Notes: generated by a model from the sequence alone, not told the origin. DNA of 64,000 bases from Sphingobium sufflavum (GCF_021403115.1 NZ_JAJSSH010000009.1:1-64000); one strand, 5' to 3'. Shown: positions 29,078 through 38,902, numbered from the stretch's first letter. Numbers and translations: made by a program.

Positions 29078-30391
29078 TTAGGCCCAGACCCATCGCACCA
29101 CGATGGCGGCCGCGCCGCAGATCGCCAATGTGCCCGGCACGCCGATCCGCGTCCTGAACAACAGGCCGAACGCCAGCAGGGCGAGGCAGAGCGCCAGACC
29201 GTCCACGCTGCCCGGATCGGGGACGTGGAGACGCAGCGGCCCGGTCCGCACTATGGCGACGCTGCGGAACAGGACGTGCAGGCCGAACCAGACCGCCAGA
29301 TTGGCGATCACCCCCACTACGGCGGCGGTCAGCGCCGCCAGTCCGCCCTGCAACCGGCGCGCATGTTCCAGCCGCTCGATCCACGGCGCGCAGGCGAAGA
29401 TGCCGAGGAAACTGGGCGCAAAGGTCGTCCATGTCGTGATGGCCGCGCCCAGCACGCCCGCCACCATCGGGGAGAAGGGCGCGGGCAGACGGTAGGCGCC
29501 GAGGAAACCCACGAACTGCGTCACCATGATGAGCGGTCCCGGCGTCGTTTCCGCCAGCCCCAGACCGTCCGCCATCTCGCCCGCGTTCAGCCAGTGGTGC
29601 GCCTGCACCGCCTCCTGCGCCATATAGGCCAGCACCGCATAAGCCCCGCCAAAAGTCACAACGCCCAGCCGGGAGAAGAAAGCGCCGATAGCGAACAGTG
29701 GATGGTGGATGCCGAGGGCCAAGGCCACCGCCACCATCGGCACCGACCAGACCGCCAGCCACGCCAGCACCGTCCCCGCCGTCCGGGCGACCAGCACCCA
29801 GCCCGATTCCGACGGCGGCGGGGGCGCGGCCTGCACCTTCAGCCGCAGCCAGTGCGGCGCAAAGGCCGCGACAACCATGCCCAGCGCGCCCGCGCCGAGG
29901 ACGACCAGCGGAAACGGCAGGTCGAAGAAGAACAGGGCGATAAACGACAGGGCGGAGAGCAGATATTTGAACGGGCTGTTGAGCGCCCGCTTGCCGATGC
30001 GGATCAGCGCCTGCGCCACCAACGCCAGCACCGCCGCCTTGATCCCCAGGAACAGCGCCGCGAACCAGCCAAGCTGCGCCGCCTGTACATAGAGGATAGA
30101 CAGGCCCAGCATCACCAACGCGCCCGGCAAGACGAACAGCCCGCCGCCGACCAGCCCGCCCCGCACGCCATGCAGCCGCCAGCCGATATAGGTGGCGAGC
30201 TGCTGCGCCTCCGGGCCGGGAAGCAGGTGGCAGAAGTTCAGCGCCTGAAGAAAACGCTCCTCGCTGATCCACGCCCGGTCATCGACCAGTTCCTTGTGCA
30301 TCAGGGCGATCTGCCCGGCAGGCCCGCCAAAGCTGAGCAGGCCGATACGGCCGAACACACGGGTCAATTGCTGAAAAGTCGGTCCAGACAT
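29078..30391 (-). CDS. chrA: Chromate transporter ChrA
   Basis: 437 residues from the ATG at 30391. The chain is two homologous CHR domains. The first has FGRIGLLSFGGPAGQIALMHKELV and ALNFCHLLPGPEAQQLATYIGW. The second has RLGVVTFGGAYAVLAYMAQEAV and GLAETTPGPLIMVTQFVGF. Each supplies several helices, about ten to twelve in all. ChrA is an inner-membrane chromate/sulfate antiporter that lowers cytosolic chromate. No regulator (ChrB) is adjacent. Confidence 0.93.
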   Translation of the reverse strand: MSGPTFQQLTRVFGRIGLLSFGGPAGQIALMHKELVDDRAWISEERFLQALNFCHLLPGPEAQQLATYIGWRLHGVRGGLVGGGLFVLPGALVMLGLSILYVQAAQLGWFAALFLGIKAAVLALVAQALIRIGKRALNSPFKYLLSALSFIALFFFDLPFPLVVLGAGALGMVVAAFAPHWLRLKVQAAPPPPSESGWVLVARTAGTVLAWLAVWSVPMVAVALALGIHHPLFAIGAFFSRLGVVTFGGAYAVLAYMAQEAVQAHHWLNAGEMADGLGLAETTPGPLIMVTQFVGFLGAYRLPAPFSPMVAGVLGAAITTWTTFAPSFLGIFACAPWIERLEHARRLQGGLAALTAAVVGVIANLAVWFGLHVLFRSVAIVRTGPLRLHVPDPGSVDGLALCLALLAFGLLFRTRIGVPGTLAICGAAAIVVRWVWA

Positions 30392-30640
30392 AGGCTCCCC
30401 AACGGCGCATCGCGCCGCCCCTTGACGCAACGCTTGGGCGGGGAACGCCTGAACGGGAGGTTGCCTGACCCCGGTTCCAGCGTGCTGCCACAGGATGGGG
30501 AGCCGGGCAAGGGCCTGCGGAGCGGGATGGCGCGCGAACCCATCGCCCGCGCGCCAGCCATGGGGTTTATCAGTCGTGGAGCAGGGTCCGATGCGATTAC
30601 GTCGGCCCGGCTACGTCCGTCCCAGGGCTTTCCGCATTGT

Positions 30641-30674
30641 CCGGGTCAGCCGATGATCCCGTCGGCTGACCCGG
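30641..30674. repeat. Perfect inverted repeat after the OmpA gene
   Basis: CCGGGTCAGCCGA and TCGGCTGACCCGG are exact complements separated by 8 bp. It lies 8 bp beyond the stop of the OmpA gene (minus strand) and is a strong hairpin. No T-run follows, so it may be a transcript-end stabiliser or a Rho-linked terminator rather than an intrinsic one. Confidence 0.75.
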
Positions 30675-30681
30675 CAACCTC

Positions 30682-31371
30682 CTAGCGGCGCGACGCCGCC
30701 AGATCGGCCTCCGTCACCGGCACCAGCTTGATCTCGACCCGGCGGTTCGCCGCCTTGCCGTCGGGCGTCTCGTTGCTGGCGATCGGCTGCATCTCGCCAT
30801 AGCCGCGTGTCGCCAGCCGCGCGGTCTGCACGCCATGGCTGCCCAGATAGCTGGACACCGCGCCCGCGCGCCGCTCCGACAGGGTCTGGTTATACGCCTC
30901 GCTGCCGTCCGAATCGGTGTGGCCCATCACGTCGATATAGGTTTTGGGATATTCGGACAGCACCTGCGCCACGTCGTTCAGAACCGGCTGGAACTGCGGC
31001 TGCACCGTCGCGTCATTATAGGCGAAGGTGATGCCCGACGGCATACGCAGGAGGAGATTGTCGCCGTCGCGCACCACCTCCACGCCGCTGCCCGCCGTCT
31101 GCTGGCGCAGCTTGCGCTCCTGCGCGTCCATATAGGCGCCGATGCCCGCGCCCGCGAGCGCGCCGATGCCCGCGCCCACGATCTTCTCCGTCCGGTCGTT
31201 GCGCCCGCCGAGGATGTCGCCCAGCAGATAGCCGCCGACGAGGCCGACGCCGCCGCCGATCGCCGCCCTCGACACCTTGCGCTCGCCCGTCACCGGGTCG
31301 GTGGTGCAGGCGGTGGTCGTCGCCAGCAGCATGGCCAGCGACGCGGCGGCGGTGAATGTGCGGATGGTCAT
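30682..31371 (-). CDS. OmpA-family lipoprotein with glycine-zipper domain
   Basis: 229 residues from the ATG at 31371, which follows GGGAG. The lipobox (LLATTTAC) marks outer-membrane lipidation. A Gly-rich zipper follows (GGGVGLVGGYLLGDILGG, IVGAGIGALAGAGIGAY). The C-terminal OmpA/MotB domain has YIDVMGHTDSDGSEAYNQTLSERRAGAVSSYL and ends NRRVEIKLVP, the peptidoglycan-binding signature. It probably tethers the outer membrane to the cell wall, like YiaD. Divergent from the CNNM gene. Confidence 0.92.
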   Translation of the reverse strand: MTIRTFTAAASLAMLLATTTACTTDPVTGERKVSRAAIGGGVGLVGGYLLGDILGGRNDRTEKIVGAGIGALAGAGIGAYMDAQERKLRQQTAGSGVEVVRDGDNLLLRMPSGITFAYNDATVQPQFQPVLNDVAQVLSEYPKTYIDVMGHTDSDGSEAYNQTLSERRAGAVSSYLGSHGVQTARLATRGYGEMQPIASNETPDGKAANRRVEIKLVPVTEADLAASRR

Positions 31372-31583
31372 TGTTGTCTCCCTCAAATCTCTCTGGTCCG
31401 GCCCGATGGTCCTGCCAGCCCGTGGGACGGGCCGCGCCGCGCGGAGCCTGCCCCCCATAATGCCCCGCGCAACGCCCTTGTTCCGCATGTGAACTGAACA
31501 GGGGCTGACGCACCCATCGGCGGCTTTTCCGGTCAACGCCCTTGTCGTGGACCGAAATTGACGGCAATAGGGGTTCGGCCATC

Positions 31584-32900
31584 ATGTCACCCCCAGCATC
31601 CCTGCCCCCTTTCCCCATCGCCGATGTCGCGATCATCCTCGCGCTCGTGGTGCTCAATGGCGTCTTCGCCATGTCGGAGCTGGCGATCGTCTCCGCGCGC
31701 AAGCCGCGCCTTCAGGCGATGGTCAATGCGGGCAAGAAGGGCGCGGCGGCCGTACTGAAATTGCAGGAAGACCCCGGCCGCTTCCTGTCGTCCGTCCAGA
31801 TCGGCATCACCGGCATCGGCATTCTGGCGGGCGCCTATTCGGGCGAGGCGCTGGGCACGCCGCTGGCCGCCTATATCGCGGTGCTGGGTGTCTCGGCGGA
31901 TACGGCGCACACCATCGGCTTCACCCTCGCCATCGTCGCGACCACCTATGTCTCGCTCATCATCGGCGAACTGGTGCCGAAACAGATCGCGCTGCGCAAC
32001 CCGGAGCCGGTCGCCGCCCTTGCCGCGGCGCCGATGATCCTGCTGGCGAAGGTCACGTCGCCGCTCGTCTGGCTGCTCGATGCGTCAAGCAGCGCGATCT
32101 TTCGCCTCATCGGCCTCAAGCGCGAATCGCAGGAGCATGTGACGGCGGAAGAGTTGCACCTGATCGTCGCGGAGGCCAGCAAGTCCGGCGTGATCGAGGA
32201 GAGCGAGCGGGCCATCATCTCCGGCGTGGTACGGCTGGCCGACCAGCCGGTGCGCAATGTGATGACGCCGCGCACCGATGTCGACTGGATCGACGTGGAT
32301 GCGGACGCGGATGTGATCCGCGACGCGCTGCTCGCCACGCCGCACACCCGTTTGCCGGTGGCGGAGGGCCATGTGGAGGCGATCATCGGCATCGTGCAGG
32401 CGCGTGACGTGATGACCACCCTGCTGCGCGGCGAACATCTGGACCTGCGCGCGCTCATCCGCCCGGTCGCCATCGTGCCCGATCAGGTCGACGCGATGGA
32501 CGCGCTGGAAACGCTGCGAAAAGCGGACGTGCCCATGGTGATGGTGCATGACGAATATGGGCATTTTGAGGGCATCGTGACCCCCGCCGACCTGTTGTCC
32601 GCCATCGCGGGCGAGTTCGCGTCCGACCTCGACCTGTATGACGAGCCGATGCTGGTCGAGCGGGAGGATGGCTCCTTCCTGATCTCCGGCCAGATGCCGA
32701 TGGACAATCTGGCCGACCGGCTCGACGTCAGCCTGCCGGACGAGCGCGACTATGCGACGGTGGCGGGATTCTGCCTCTGGGCGTTCAAGCACCTGCCGCA
32801 GGTTGGCGAATATTTCGAGGAGCAGGGCTGGCGCTTCGAGATCGCCGATCTGGACGGGCGGAAGATCGACAAGCTGCTGGTGACGCGGGTCGGGGAATAG
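31584..32900 (+). CDS. CNNM/CorC-family membrane protein with CBS domains (hemolysin-like)
   Basis: 438 residues. The N-terminal DUF21/CNNM domain (about 1-185) has helices and SARKPRLQAMVNAGKKGAAAVL, SSVQIGITGIGILAGAYSGEALG and GELVPKQIALRNPE. Two CBS domains follow (VMTPRTDVDWID, LPVAEG...IIGIVQARD, VPMVMVHDEYGHFEGIVTPADLL). A C-terminal CorC_HlyC domain has MPMDNLADRLDVSLP. Relatives are implicated in Mg2+ or Co2+ homeostasis. The start at 31584 is inferred, since an earlier in-frame start at 31542 adds a non-conserved leader. Confidence 0.92.
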   Translation: MSPPASLPPFPIADVAIILALVVLNGVFAMSELAIVSARKPRLQAMVNAGKKGAAAVLKLQEDPGRFLSSVQIGITGIGILAGAYSGEALGTPLAAYIAVLGVSADTAHTIGFTLAIVATTYVSLIIGELVPKQIALRNPEPVAALAAAPMILLAKVTSPLVWLLDASSSAIFRLIGLKRESQEHVTAEELHLIVAEASKSGVIEESERAIISGVVRLADQPVRNVMTPRTDVDWIDVDADADVIRDALLATPHTRLPVAEGHVEAIIGIVQARDVMTTLLRGEHLDLRALIRPVAIVPDQVDAMDALETLRKADVPMVMVHDEYGHFEGIVTPADLLSAIAGEFASDLDLYDEPMLVEREDGSFLISGQMPMDNLADRLDVSLPDERDYATVAGFCLWAFKHLPQVGEYFEEQGWRFEIADLDGRKIDKLLVTRVGE

Positions 32901-32935
32901 GGGGCAGGAAGGCGGGGCTTATGGCCGTTGCCCCC

Positions 32936-33026
32936 CGTCATCCCGGACCTGATCCGGGGTTCCGCTTTTGCCTTGCCCGCTGTGCCTGATGAGGACGCTG
33001 GACCCCGGATCAGGTCCGGGATGACG
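32936..33026. repeat. Long palindromic (REP-like) intergenic repeat
   Basis: The arms 32936-32963 and 33000-33026 are complementary over about 27 bp with one base missing on one side; both contain GGATCAGGTCCGGGATGACG or its complement. A 36-bp loop separates them. This CGTCATCCCGGACCTGATCCGGGG element is common between genes in alphaproteobacteria. A degenerate single arm (CATCCCCGGACCTGATC) occurs at about 28861. Confidence 0.8.
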
Positions 33027-33049
33027 AGAGGGTGTATGTCGACGAGCCT

Positions 33050-33616
33050 TCACGCCAGCAATTCGACATCCCAATAGAGCCAGTCCCGCCAGCTATCGTG
33101 CAGATAGTTGGGCGGAAAGGCGCGGCCATGGTCCTGCAACTGCCATGTCGTGGGGCGGATGGGTTCCTCATGCAGCTTCATGCCCGCCTCGCGCGGGGTG
33201 CGTCCGCCCTTGCGCAGGTTGCAGGGCGCGCAGGCGGTTGCGACATTCTCCCAGGTCGTGCGCCCGCCCGCGCGGCGCGGCACCACATGGTCGAAGGTCA
33301 GGTCGCTGCCCGTCCCGCAATATTGGCAGGTAAAACGGTCGCGCAGGAACAGGTTGAAACGGGTGAAGGCCGGGTGCTCCGACGGCCGCACATATTGGCG
33401 CAGCGCGATGACGGAGGGTATCCGCATGTTGAAGCTGGGCGAATGGACTTCGCGGTCATAGCTGGAGACAATATCCACCCGGTCGAGGAACACCGCCTTG
33501 ATCGCGGTCTGCCAGGGCCAGAGACTGAGGGGATAATAGCTGAGCGGGGTATAATCCGCATTCAAGACCAGGGACGGGCAATTATCCGGGTGTCGTATTC
33601 GTTCGGGATGGTACAT
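33050..33616 (-). CDS. HNH endonuclease family protein
   Basis: 188 residues from the ATG at 33616. The HNH motif is present: FTCQYCGTGSDLTFDHVVPR, then GGRTTWENVATACAPCNLRKGG, with both zinc-binding Cys pairs. The N-terminal part (VLNADYTPLSYYPLSLWPWQTAIKAVFLDRVDIV) is the conserved lead of the stand-alone chromosomal HNH proteins common in alphaproteobacteria and cyanobacteria. The biological role is unknown; it is not part of a visible restriction system. Confidence 0.88.
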   Translation of the reverse strand: MYHPERIRHPDNCPSLVLNADYTPLSYYPLSLWPWQTAIKAVFLDRVDIVSSYDREVHSPSFNMRIPSVIALRQYVRPSEHPAFTRFNLFLRDRFTCQYCGTGSDLTFDHVVPRRAGGRTTWENVATACAPCNLRKGGRTPREAGMKLHEEPIRPTTWQLQDHGRAFPPNYLHDSWRDWLYWDVELLA

Positions 33617-33729
33617 GCGTGAAGCAACCCCCTCAACAGCCTGTGGCCGTGATCCTGCTGCACGGATCGTGGCCCAGTGACGTGACAGGGGCATGACACA
33701 TCAGCCGAGACCCTGCGTCAACCCCTCCC

Positions 33730-34623
33730 ATGACTTCGCCCACCCCGCCCATCACCCGTTTCGCCCCCAGCCCCACCGGCGCGCTGCACATCGGCCATGG
33801 CTGGTCCGCGCTGCTGGCGCATGACGTGGCGCGGGCGCAGGGCGGGCAGTTCCGGTTGCGGATCGAGGATATCGACGGCGCGCGATCCCGGCCGGAGCAT
33901 GTCGCGGGCATCCTCCATGACCTCGACTGGCTGGGCCTCGTCCCCGATGGGCCGGTGGTGATGCAATCGGAGCGGCTGCCGCTGTACCGTGCGGCGGTGG
34001 AGCGGCTGGCGGGGGATGGCCTCGCCTATCCCTGCTTCTGCACCCGCGCCGACATCGCGCGGCAGATCGCGGCGAGTGCATCCGCGCCGCATGGGCCGCC
34101 AACCGCCGACAGTCCCGACGGTGCGCCCTATCCCGGCACCTGCGCCCACCTGTCGCCGGACGAGCGGGCGCGCCGGATCGCGGCGGGCGAGGCCCATGCC
34201 TGGCGACTGGCCATGGCGCGGGGGGCGGCGCGCGCCGGGCCGCTGGCGTGGACGGACATGGACCGGGGCGAGATCATCGCGGACGCCCTGCCCTTTGGCG
34301 ACATCGTGCTGGCGCGCAAGGATGCGCCGGGGAGCTATCATCTGTGCGCGACGATGGACGATGCGGCGATGGCCAGCCATGTGGTGCGGGGCACCGACCT
34401 GCGCCCCGCCACCCATGTCCACCGGCTGTTGCAGGCGCTGCTTGGCCTGCCCACCCCGCTCTATCGGTTCCATGGCCTGTTGCTGGACGCCGACGGCAGG
34501 CGGTTGGCCAAGCGCAGCGGCGGCCTGTCGCTCGCCGAATTACGGGCGGCGGGTCAGGCGCCGGAGCGGCTGGTGGCGGACCTGCGCGCGGGCCGCTTTC
34601 CTGTTGGAATCCATGTGGGCTGA
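33730..34623 (+). CDS. gluQ: Glutamyl-Q tRNA(Asp) synthetase
   Basis: 297 residues, a truncated GluRS paralogue without the anticodon-binding domain. The class I signatures are RFAPSPTGALHIGHGWSAL and RRLAKRSGG (KMSKS-like). The enzyme charges glutamate onto queuosine at position 34 of tRNA-Asp. YPCFCTRADIARQ contains the zinc-site Cys pair found in some members. It is followed after 15 bp by the HIG1 gene. Confidence 0.93.
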   Translation: MTSPTPPITRFAPSPTGALHIGHGWSALLAHDVARAQGGQFRLRIEDIDGARSRPEHVAGILHDLDWLGLVPDGPVVMQSERLPLYRAAVERLAGDGLAYPCFCTRADIARQIAASASAPHGPPTADSPDGAPYPGTCAHLSPDERARRIAAGEAHAWRLAMARGAARAGPLAWTDMDRGEIIADALPFGDIVLARKDAPGSYHLCATMDDAAMASHVVRGTDLRPATHVHRLLQALLGLPTPLYRFHGLLLDADGRRLAKRSGGLSLAELRAAGQAPERLVADLRAGRFPVGIHVG

Positions 34624-34638
34624 GCCTACATTATCGGC

Positions 34639-34872
34639 ATGACCGTCTTTCTCACCATCCTCATCATCCTCGCGGCGCTCGCGACCCTGTTCATGTTCAT
34701 CCGGGGCCTCGTCACCTTCCTCAAGACGACCGAGGCGGAACTGAACAGCACCGATACGGGGCCTAGCCCGTCGAGCCTGAAGCAGAACAAGATGATGATG
34801 GGCCGCATCGCCTTTCAGGCGATCGCGATCCTGTTCGTGGCCGCGCTGCTGCTGCTCAACAGCGGCAAGTAA
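34639..34872 (+). CDS. HIG1-domain twin-helix membrane protein
   Basis: 77 residues with two helices (TVFLTILIILAALATLFMFIRGLVTF and IAFQAIAILFVAALLLLNSG) and the central SLKQNKMMMGRIAFQ, the HIG1 core (QNKMMRARV-like). Small HIG1 proteins of alphaproteobacteria associate with respiratory complexes. It lies between gluQ and the PduO gene, 15 bp and 6 bp from them, probably one transcript. Confidence 0.85.
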   Translation: MTVFLTILIILAALATLFMFIRGLVTFLKTTEAELNSTDTGPSPSSLKQNKMMMGRIAFQAIAILFVAALLLLNSGK

Positions 34873-34878
34873 GCCCCC

Positions 34879-35460
34879 TTGGTCAAGCTCAACAAAATCT
34901 ACACCCGCACCGGCGACAAGGGCACGACGGGTCTGGTCGACGGATCGCGCGTCGCCAAGTCGGACGCGCGCATGGTCGCCATCGGTGACGTGGACGAGGC
35001 GAACAGCGCCATCGGCGTCGCTGTGGTGGCGGTGGAGGGCAATGCCGGCCACGCGGTCCATGCCGCCGGACTGCGCGTCATCCAGAACGACCTGTTCGAC
35101 CTTGGCTCCGACCTCGCCACGCCGATCAGCGACGCGCCCGACCCGACATGGGCGCTGCGCATCGTCGCCAGTCAGGTGGAACGGCTGGAACAGGAGATCG
35201 ACCGGCTGAACGAACGGCTGACCCCGCTCGACAGCTTCGTGTTGCCTGGCGGATCGGCGGGTGCGGCGGCGGTGCATCTGGCCCGCGCCATCACGCGCCG
35301 GGCGGAACGGGCCGCGGTGCGCGCGGGCGAGGAGCAGGCGATCAATCCCCATGCGCTGACCTATCTCAACCGCCTGTCCGACCTGCTGTTCGTGCTGGCC
35401 CGCGTGCTGAACGACGATGGCCGCGCCGATGTAAAATGGGTGCCGGGCGCGTCACGGTGA
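34879..35460 (+). CDS. Cob(I)alamin adenosyltransferase, PduO type
   Basis: 193 residues. It transfers adenosyl from ATP to cob(I)alamin. The signature KIYTRTGDKGTTGLVDGSRVAKSD at the N-terminus and FVLPGGSAGAAAVHLARAITRRAERAAV later are both typical of PduO/ATR. The start is TTG at 34879, 6 bp after the HIG1 stop, because the conserved MVKLNKIYTRTG begins there and no ATG is suitably placed. The gap to the next feature (35461-35732) shows nothing recognisable apart from a short tandem repeat. Confidence 0.93.
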   Translation: MVKLNKIYTRTGDKGTTGLVDGSRVAKSDARMVAIGDVDEANSAIGVAVVAVEGNAGHAVHAAGLRVIQNDLFDLGSDLATPISDAPDPTWALRIVASQVERLEQEIDRLNERLTPLDSFVLPGGSAGAAAVHLARAITRRAERAAVRAGEEQAINPHALTYLNRLSDLLFVLARVLNDDGRADVKWVPGASR

Positions 35461-35701
35461 TGGGGCGATGGGCGGGCAGGCTGAGCCGGCGGCCCGGTCT
35501 CTTCGCCATGCGCAGCGCCATCTGTGCGGGGGCGGGTGAGAGTTTCGCCATGATGGCGTTGATGGATGGGTTAGGCTTTGCCCGCCTGCGGCCCGCTGCG
35601 CTCGCAAGGGCAATTCAAGGGAAAGTCATCCCGCTCCAGCCTTTTGATTTGCCGCATTTTCCGTGCCGTCACACCGGGTTGACGGCCCGGCGCTGATACG
35701 T

Positions 35702-35740
35702 CCCGACCGGCGTCAGCGTGACCCGACCGGCGTCAGCGTG
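35702..35740. repeat. 20-bp tandem duplication
   Basis: CCCGACCGGCGTCAGCGTG occurs twice, 20 bp apart, and covers the last codons and stop of the DUF1176 gene on the minus strand. It is a small recent duplication and leaves the gene end intact. Confidence 0.8.
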
Positions 35741-37010
35741 GCGCAACCACCGCCGCGACGGGGACCAGCGGCGCGCGCTGCGGTTCCGCCTCCCACAGCC
35801 GTATCCATTCCCACGCGCCCCGGCAGACATGCATCGCCCGGCTCTCGATCAGGCGGAACAGCGTGCCGTCCCACACATAATTCTCCGACGCGCCGCAATC
35901 GCCCACGCCGCGTCCCTTCGCCAGACTGGACAGGATGCCCCGGCGCGCATCCCACAGCGCGTTGACGACAAGGGGCGGCTTGCCCGGCTCGCCCGTGAAG
36001 CCCGGCGCAAAGTCGAAGCGCGCCACCGACAGGGTGCGCCCACCCGCTGCGCCGCGCGCGATCAGCGGCACGGCGGAGACATTATAGGCCCCCGCCTCGC
36101 ACGGCAGCAGCAGCAGCGCCGCATCCGCGTCCAGCGGGAAAAGCTCGACCGCGCCGTCCGCCATCAGGCTGGCATCGCAAACCGCGAGGCGGCGCGCCAC
36201 CGCCAGTTCCATGGCATTGAGGCCGGGCGCGGCGTCGGCATCGGGCGATGGCACCTGCTGCACCACCGGCATCGCCGGGCGCGCGGGGACAGCGGTTTCG
36301 GGCGCAACCCCGCGTGCGACAAAGGCCATGGCGGTCCCCGTCCGCCCCTGCCGCGTATCGACAAAGCGCAGGCTGTCCGCCAGCCCCGCGCTGGACAGCG
36401 ACAGGAGGCGAGGCTGCCCCCGGTTGCGCCGTCCGGCGGCGCGCACCTCCAGCGTCGCGGCGGCGGCCATGGCCTGCACGGCGCGCAGGGCGGCGTCCCC
36501 CCGGATCAGCGCCTCGTCCGACCGGCTGGAAAGGCGCGCGACCTCCTGCCCGTCCGCCACCAGCGCAATCTCCGGCGGCAGCGTCGACAGGGCGGTGACG
36601 CCCAGCATCACATCCCCGCCCGGCCCGCCGGCGCGCACGATTCGCACCAGAATCGGCTCGCTGTCGTCGCCGCCCGCGCCACCGCTGCCCCCCACGTCCG
36701 GCTGGAGCGCGATCGCCTCGCACTGGAGCAGGTTGTCGCATCCCACGGCCCAGTCGCCGTTATACTGGAGGAGGCCGGGTTGCGGCGCGGCGGTGCGGGG
36801 CGTAACTCCACCAGACAACGCAGGGGTCGACAACACACGGGCAGACGGGGCACGGGCCGCCGTTCCCGCACCCGCTGGAGCAGCCGTCGAAACCGGGCGC
36901 GCCCGAACGGTCGCCGAAGCCGACACCGACGGCGCCTGACCCGTCGCCAGCAAGATGGTCGCGGCCCATGCCCGCGCCATTGTGGTGAGTACGCCCCTTG
37001 TCATCCCCAT
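35733..37010 (-). CDS. DUF1176 family secreted protein
   Basis: About 425 residues from the ATG at 37010; nearby ATGs at 37016 and 37004 are alternatives. An N-terminal signal-like segment ([19 protein letters not shown]) and a Pro/Ala-rich linker lead to the DUF1176 domain: [23 protein letters not shown], ..LVRIVRAG.., and the C-terminal [10 protein letters not shown]...[36 protein letters not shown]. The conserved Cys pattern suggests disulfides in the periplasm. Function unknown. Divergent from hbd, with 72 bp between starts. Confidence 0.82.
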   Translation of the reverse strand: MGMTRGVLTTMARAWAATILLATGQAPSVSASATVRARPVSTAAPAGAGTAARAPSARVLSTPALSGGVTPRTAAPQPGLLQYNGDWAVGCDNLLQCEAIALQPDVGGSGGAGGDDSEPILVRIVRAGGPGGDVMLGVTALSTLPPEIALVADGQEVARLSSRSDEALIRGDAALRAVQAMAAAATLEVRAAGRRNRGQPRLLSLSSAGLADSLRFVDTRQGRTGTAMAFVARGVAPETAVPARPAMPVVQQVPSPDADAAPGLNAMELAVARRLAVCDASLMADGAVELFPLDADAALLLLPCEAGAYNVSAVPLIARGAAGGRTLSVARFDFAPGFTGEPGKPPLVVNALWDARRGILSSLAKGRGVGDCGASENYVWDGTLFRLIESRAMHVCRGAWEWIRLWEAEPQRAPLVPVAAVVAPR

Positions 37011-37082
37011 CTGCATAATGCAGTTCAACAGGCACGGGTAGGAATTTGGTCGGTTAGCGACCGCGAAAGGATAGGAAAAACC

Positions 37083-37964
37083 ATGACGGCTATCGGCGGC
37101 AGCATCGGGATCGTTGGCGCAGGCCAGATGGGCGCGGGCATCGCGCAGGTTGCCGCGCAGGCCGGATATAAGGTCATCCTGTCCGACGTGGACGTGGAGC
37201 GCGCGACCAAGGGCAAGGACGGCATCGCCAAGCTGCTGTCCCGCGCGGTGGAGAAGGGCAAGCTGGAGCAGGCCGCCGCCGACGCGACCCTCGCCAACAT
37301 CACCCCCGTGGGCGACGCCGCCGCCGTGGCCGACTGTGCGCTGGTGATCGAGGCCGCGACCGAGCGGGAGGACATCAAGCGCAAGATTTTCGAGACCATC
37401 GGCCAGCATCTGGGCGCGGACGCGATCCTCGCCACCAACACATCCTCCATCTCCATCACCCGGCTGGCGCAGGCATCGCCGGACCCCAAGCGGTTCATCG
37501 GTATGCACTTCTTCAACCCGGTGCCGGTCATGCCCCTGCTAGAGGTCATTCGCGGGCTGGGCACCAGCGACGCGACGCTGGCCCATGTGCGGGAATTTGC
37601 CGAGAATATCGGCAAGACGGTGATCGTGGCGAAGGATTCGCCGGGCTTCATCGTCAACCGCATCCTCGTCCCCATGCTGAACGAGGCGTGCTTCGTGCTG
37701 AGCGAGGGCATCGCCAATGTGGTGGACATCGACAATGGGCTGAAACTGGGCTGCAACCATCCGATGGGTCCGTTGACGCTGGCGGATTTCGTCGGCCTCG
37801 ATACCTGCCTCGAAATCTGCAAGGTCTATCTGGATGCGACCGGCGACCCCAAATACCGCCCCGCCCCGCTGCTGGTGAAATATGTCGAGGCGGGCTGGTA
37901 CGGTCGCAAGACCGGGCGCGGCTTCTATGACTATTCGGGACCGGAGCCGGTTCCGACGATCTGA
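37083..37964 (+). CDS. 3-hydroxybutyryl-CoA dehydrogenase
   Basis: 293 residues, the classic length. [22 protein letters not shown] is the NAD-binding loop with GxGxxG, and [13 protein letters not shown] precedes the catalytic [14 protein letters not shown] (His-Glu dyad region). [19 protein letters not shown] is the C-terminal domain signature. The enzyme interconverts 3-hydroxyacyl-CoA and acetoacetyl-CoA, in beta-oxidation or polyhydroxyalkanoate metabolism. The ATG at 37083 follows AGGA. No thiolase or crotonase is adjacent. Confidence 0.95.
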   Translation: MTAIGGSIGIVGAGQMGAGIAQVAAQAGYKVILSDVDVERATKGKDGIAKLLSRAVEKGKLEQAAADATLANITPVGDAAAVADCALVIEAATEREDIKRKIFETIGQHLGADAILATNTSSISITRLAQASPDPKRFIGMHFFNPVPVMPLLEVIRGLGTSDATLAHVREFAENIGKTVIVAKDSPGFIVNRILVPMLNEACFVLSEGIANVVDIDNGLKLGCNHPMGPLTLADFVGLDTCLEICKVYLDATGDPKYRPAPLLVKYVEAGWYGRKTGRGFYDYSGPEPVPTI

Positions 37965-38059
37965 GGACCGGTGGTGGCGCCGGGGTTCGGCTCCCTCCCT
38001 TTTCGCGATAATCGTCTTTGAGGAGAGGGCGGCACCATGCCAGCGCCGCCCTCCCCGTA

Positions 38060-38812
38060 TCAGTGCCCGTAGCTGTTGTTCAGCGCCTCGAACGTCGCGT
38101 CATAGCGCCCTTCCGCCTCCGCATGGCGCAGGAAAGGCAGCGTGCTGACCTGAATCTCCGCCGGGGTCGGCGTCAGGGCGAACAGGGCCATCACCTCGTC
38201 GGTGAACTGCTGGAGCGGCATATAGGCGGCGTTCGTCGCCTGTCCGGGGGTCAGGTCGGTCTGCACGGCGGGCGGGGCCAGTTCGATCACCTCCACCTTG
38301 CCGCGCAACTGCCAGCGCAGCGACTGGCTATAGCTGTGGATCGCCGCCTTGGTCGCGCTGTAGGTCGGCGTGGCGGCGAGCGGGACGAAGGCGAGGCCCG
38401 ACGACACCGTGACGATGGCCGCATCCGCCTGCGCCGAGAGATGATCGACCAGCGCGTCGATCAGGCGGATGGGCGCGGTCAGGTTTGTCGCGATCATCTC
38501 CTCCGCATCGGACAGGTCGCGGCGGTGGCTGGCGTCCTCCGCGCGCATGATGCCCGCATTGGCGATGACGATGTTCAGCGCCGGATGATCGGCCAGCACC
38601 CCCTGCACAAAGGCGTCGGTCGCGGCCCCGTCCACCATGTCCACCGCATAGCCCGCAATGCCAGGGTTCGCCGCCGTCACCTCGTCCAGCAGGGCCTGCC
38701 GCCGCCCGGCGATGATGACCTTGTTCCCGGCGGCGTGGAAGCGTTCAGCCAGCGCGCGGCCGATGCCGCTGGTGCCGCCTGTAATGAGGATGGTGTTTCC
38801 GGTCTGGCGCAT
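38060..38812 (-). CDS. Short-chain dehydrogenase/reductase
   Basis: 250 residues. ILITGGTSGIGRALAERF is the nucleotide loop, IVIANAGIM the NNAG-like motif, and S/YxxxK is in VSSGLAFVPLAATPTYSATKAAIHSYS. The C-terminus (VIELAPPAVQTDLTPGQATN) resembles the DltE-like subgroup. The substrate is not predictable. The start at 38812 fits the conserved T-I-L-I-T-G-G position. It is divergent from the HxlR regulator (91 bp), which probably controls it. Confidence 0.88.
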   Translation of the reverse strand: MRQTGNTILITGGTSGIGRALAERFHAAGNKVIIAGRRQALLDEVTAANPGIAGYAVDMVDGAATDAFVQGVLADHPALNIVIANAGIMRAEDASHRRDLSDAEEMIATNLTAPIRLIDALVDHLSAQADAAIVTVSSGLAFVPLAATPTYSATKAAIHSYSQSLRWQLRGKVEVIELAPPAVQTDLTPGQATNAAYMPLQQFTDEVMALFALTPTPAEIQVSTLPFLRHAEAEGRYDATFEALNNSYGH

Positions 38813-38902
38813 GGTCTTTCTCCCTCGATGCTGTGGACCGCCCCGATGTACGTCACCGCTCTCCAACTTGAAGAAGGCACCAGAAAGATTTATACACACC
38901 TT

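Noticed and set aside
28991..30685. A 564-codon plus-strand frame across the chromate transporter
   Set aside because: It is the antisense of chrA in high-GC DNA and reads as His/Arg/Gln-rich text without domain signs.
35718..37082. Upstream extension of 3-hydroxybutyryl-CoA dehydrogenase
   Set aside because: The extension is antisense to the DUF1176 gene; the conserved protein starts at 37083 after a ribosome-binding site.
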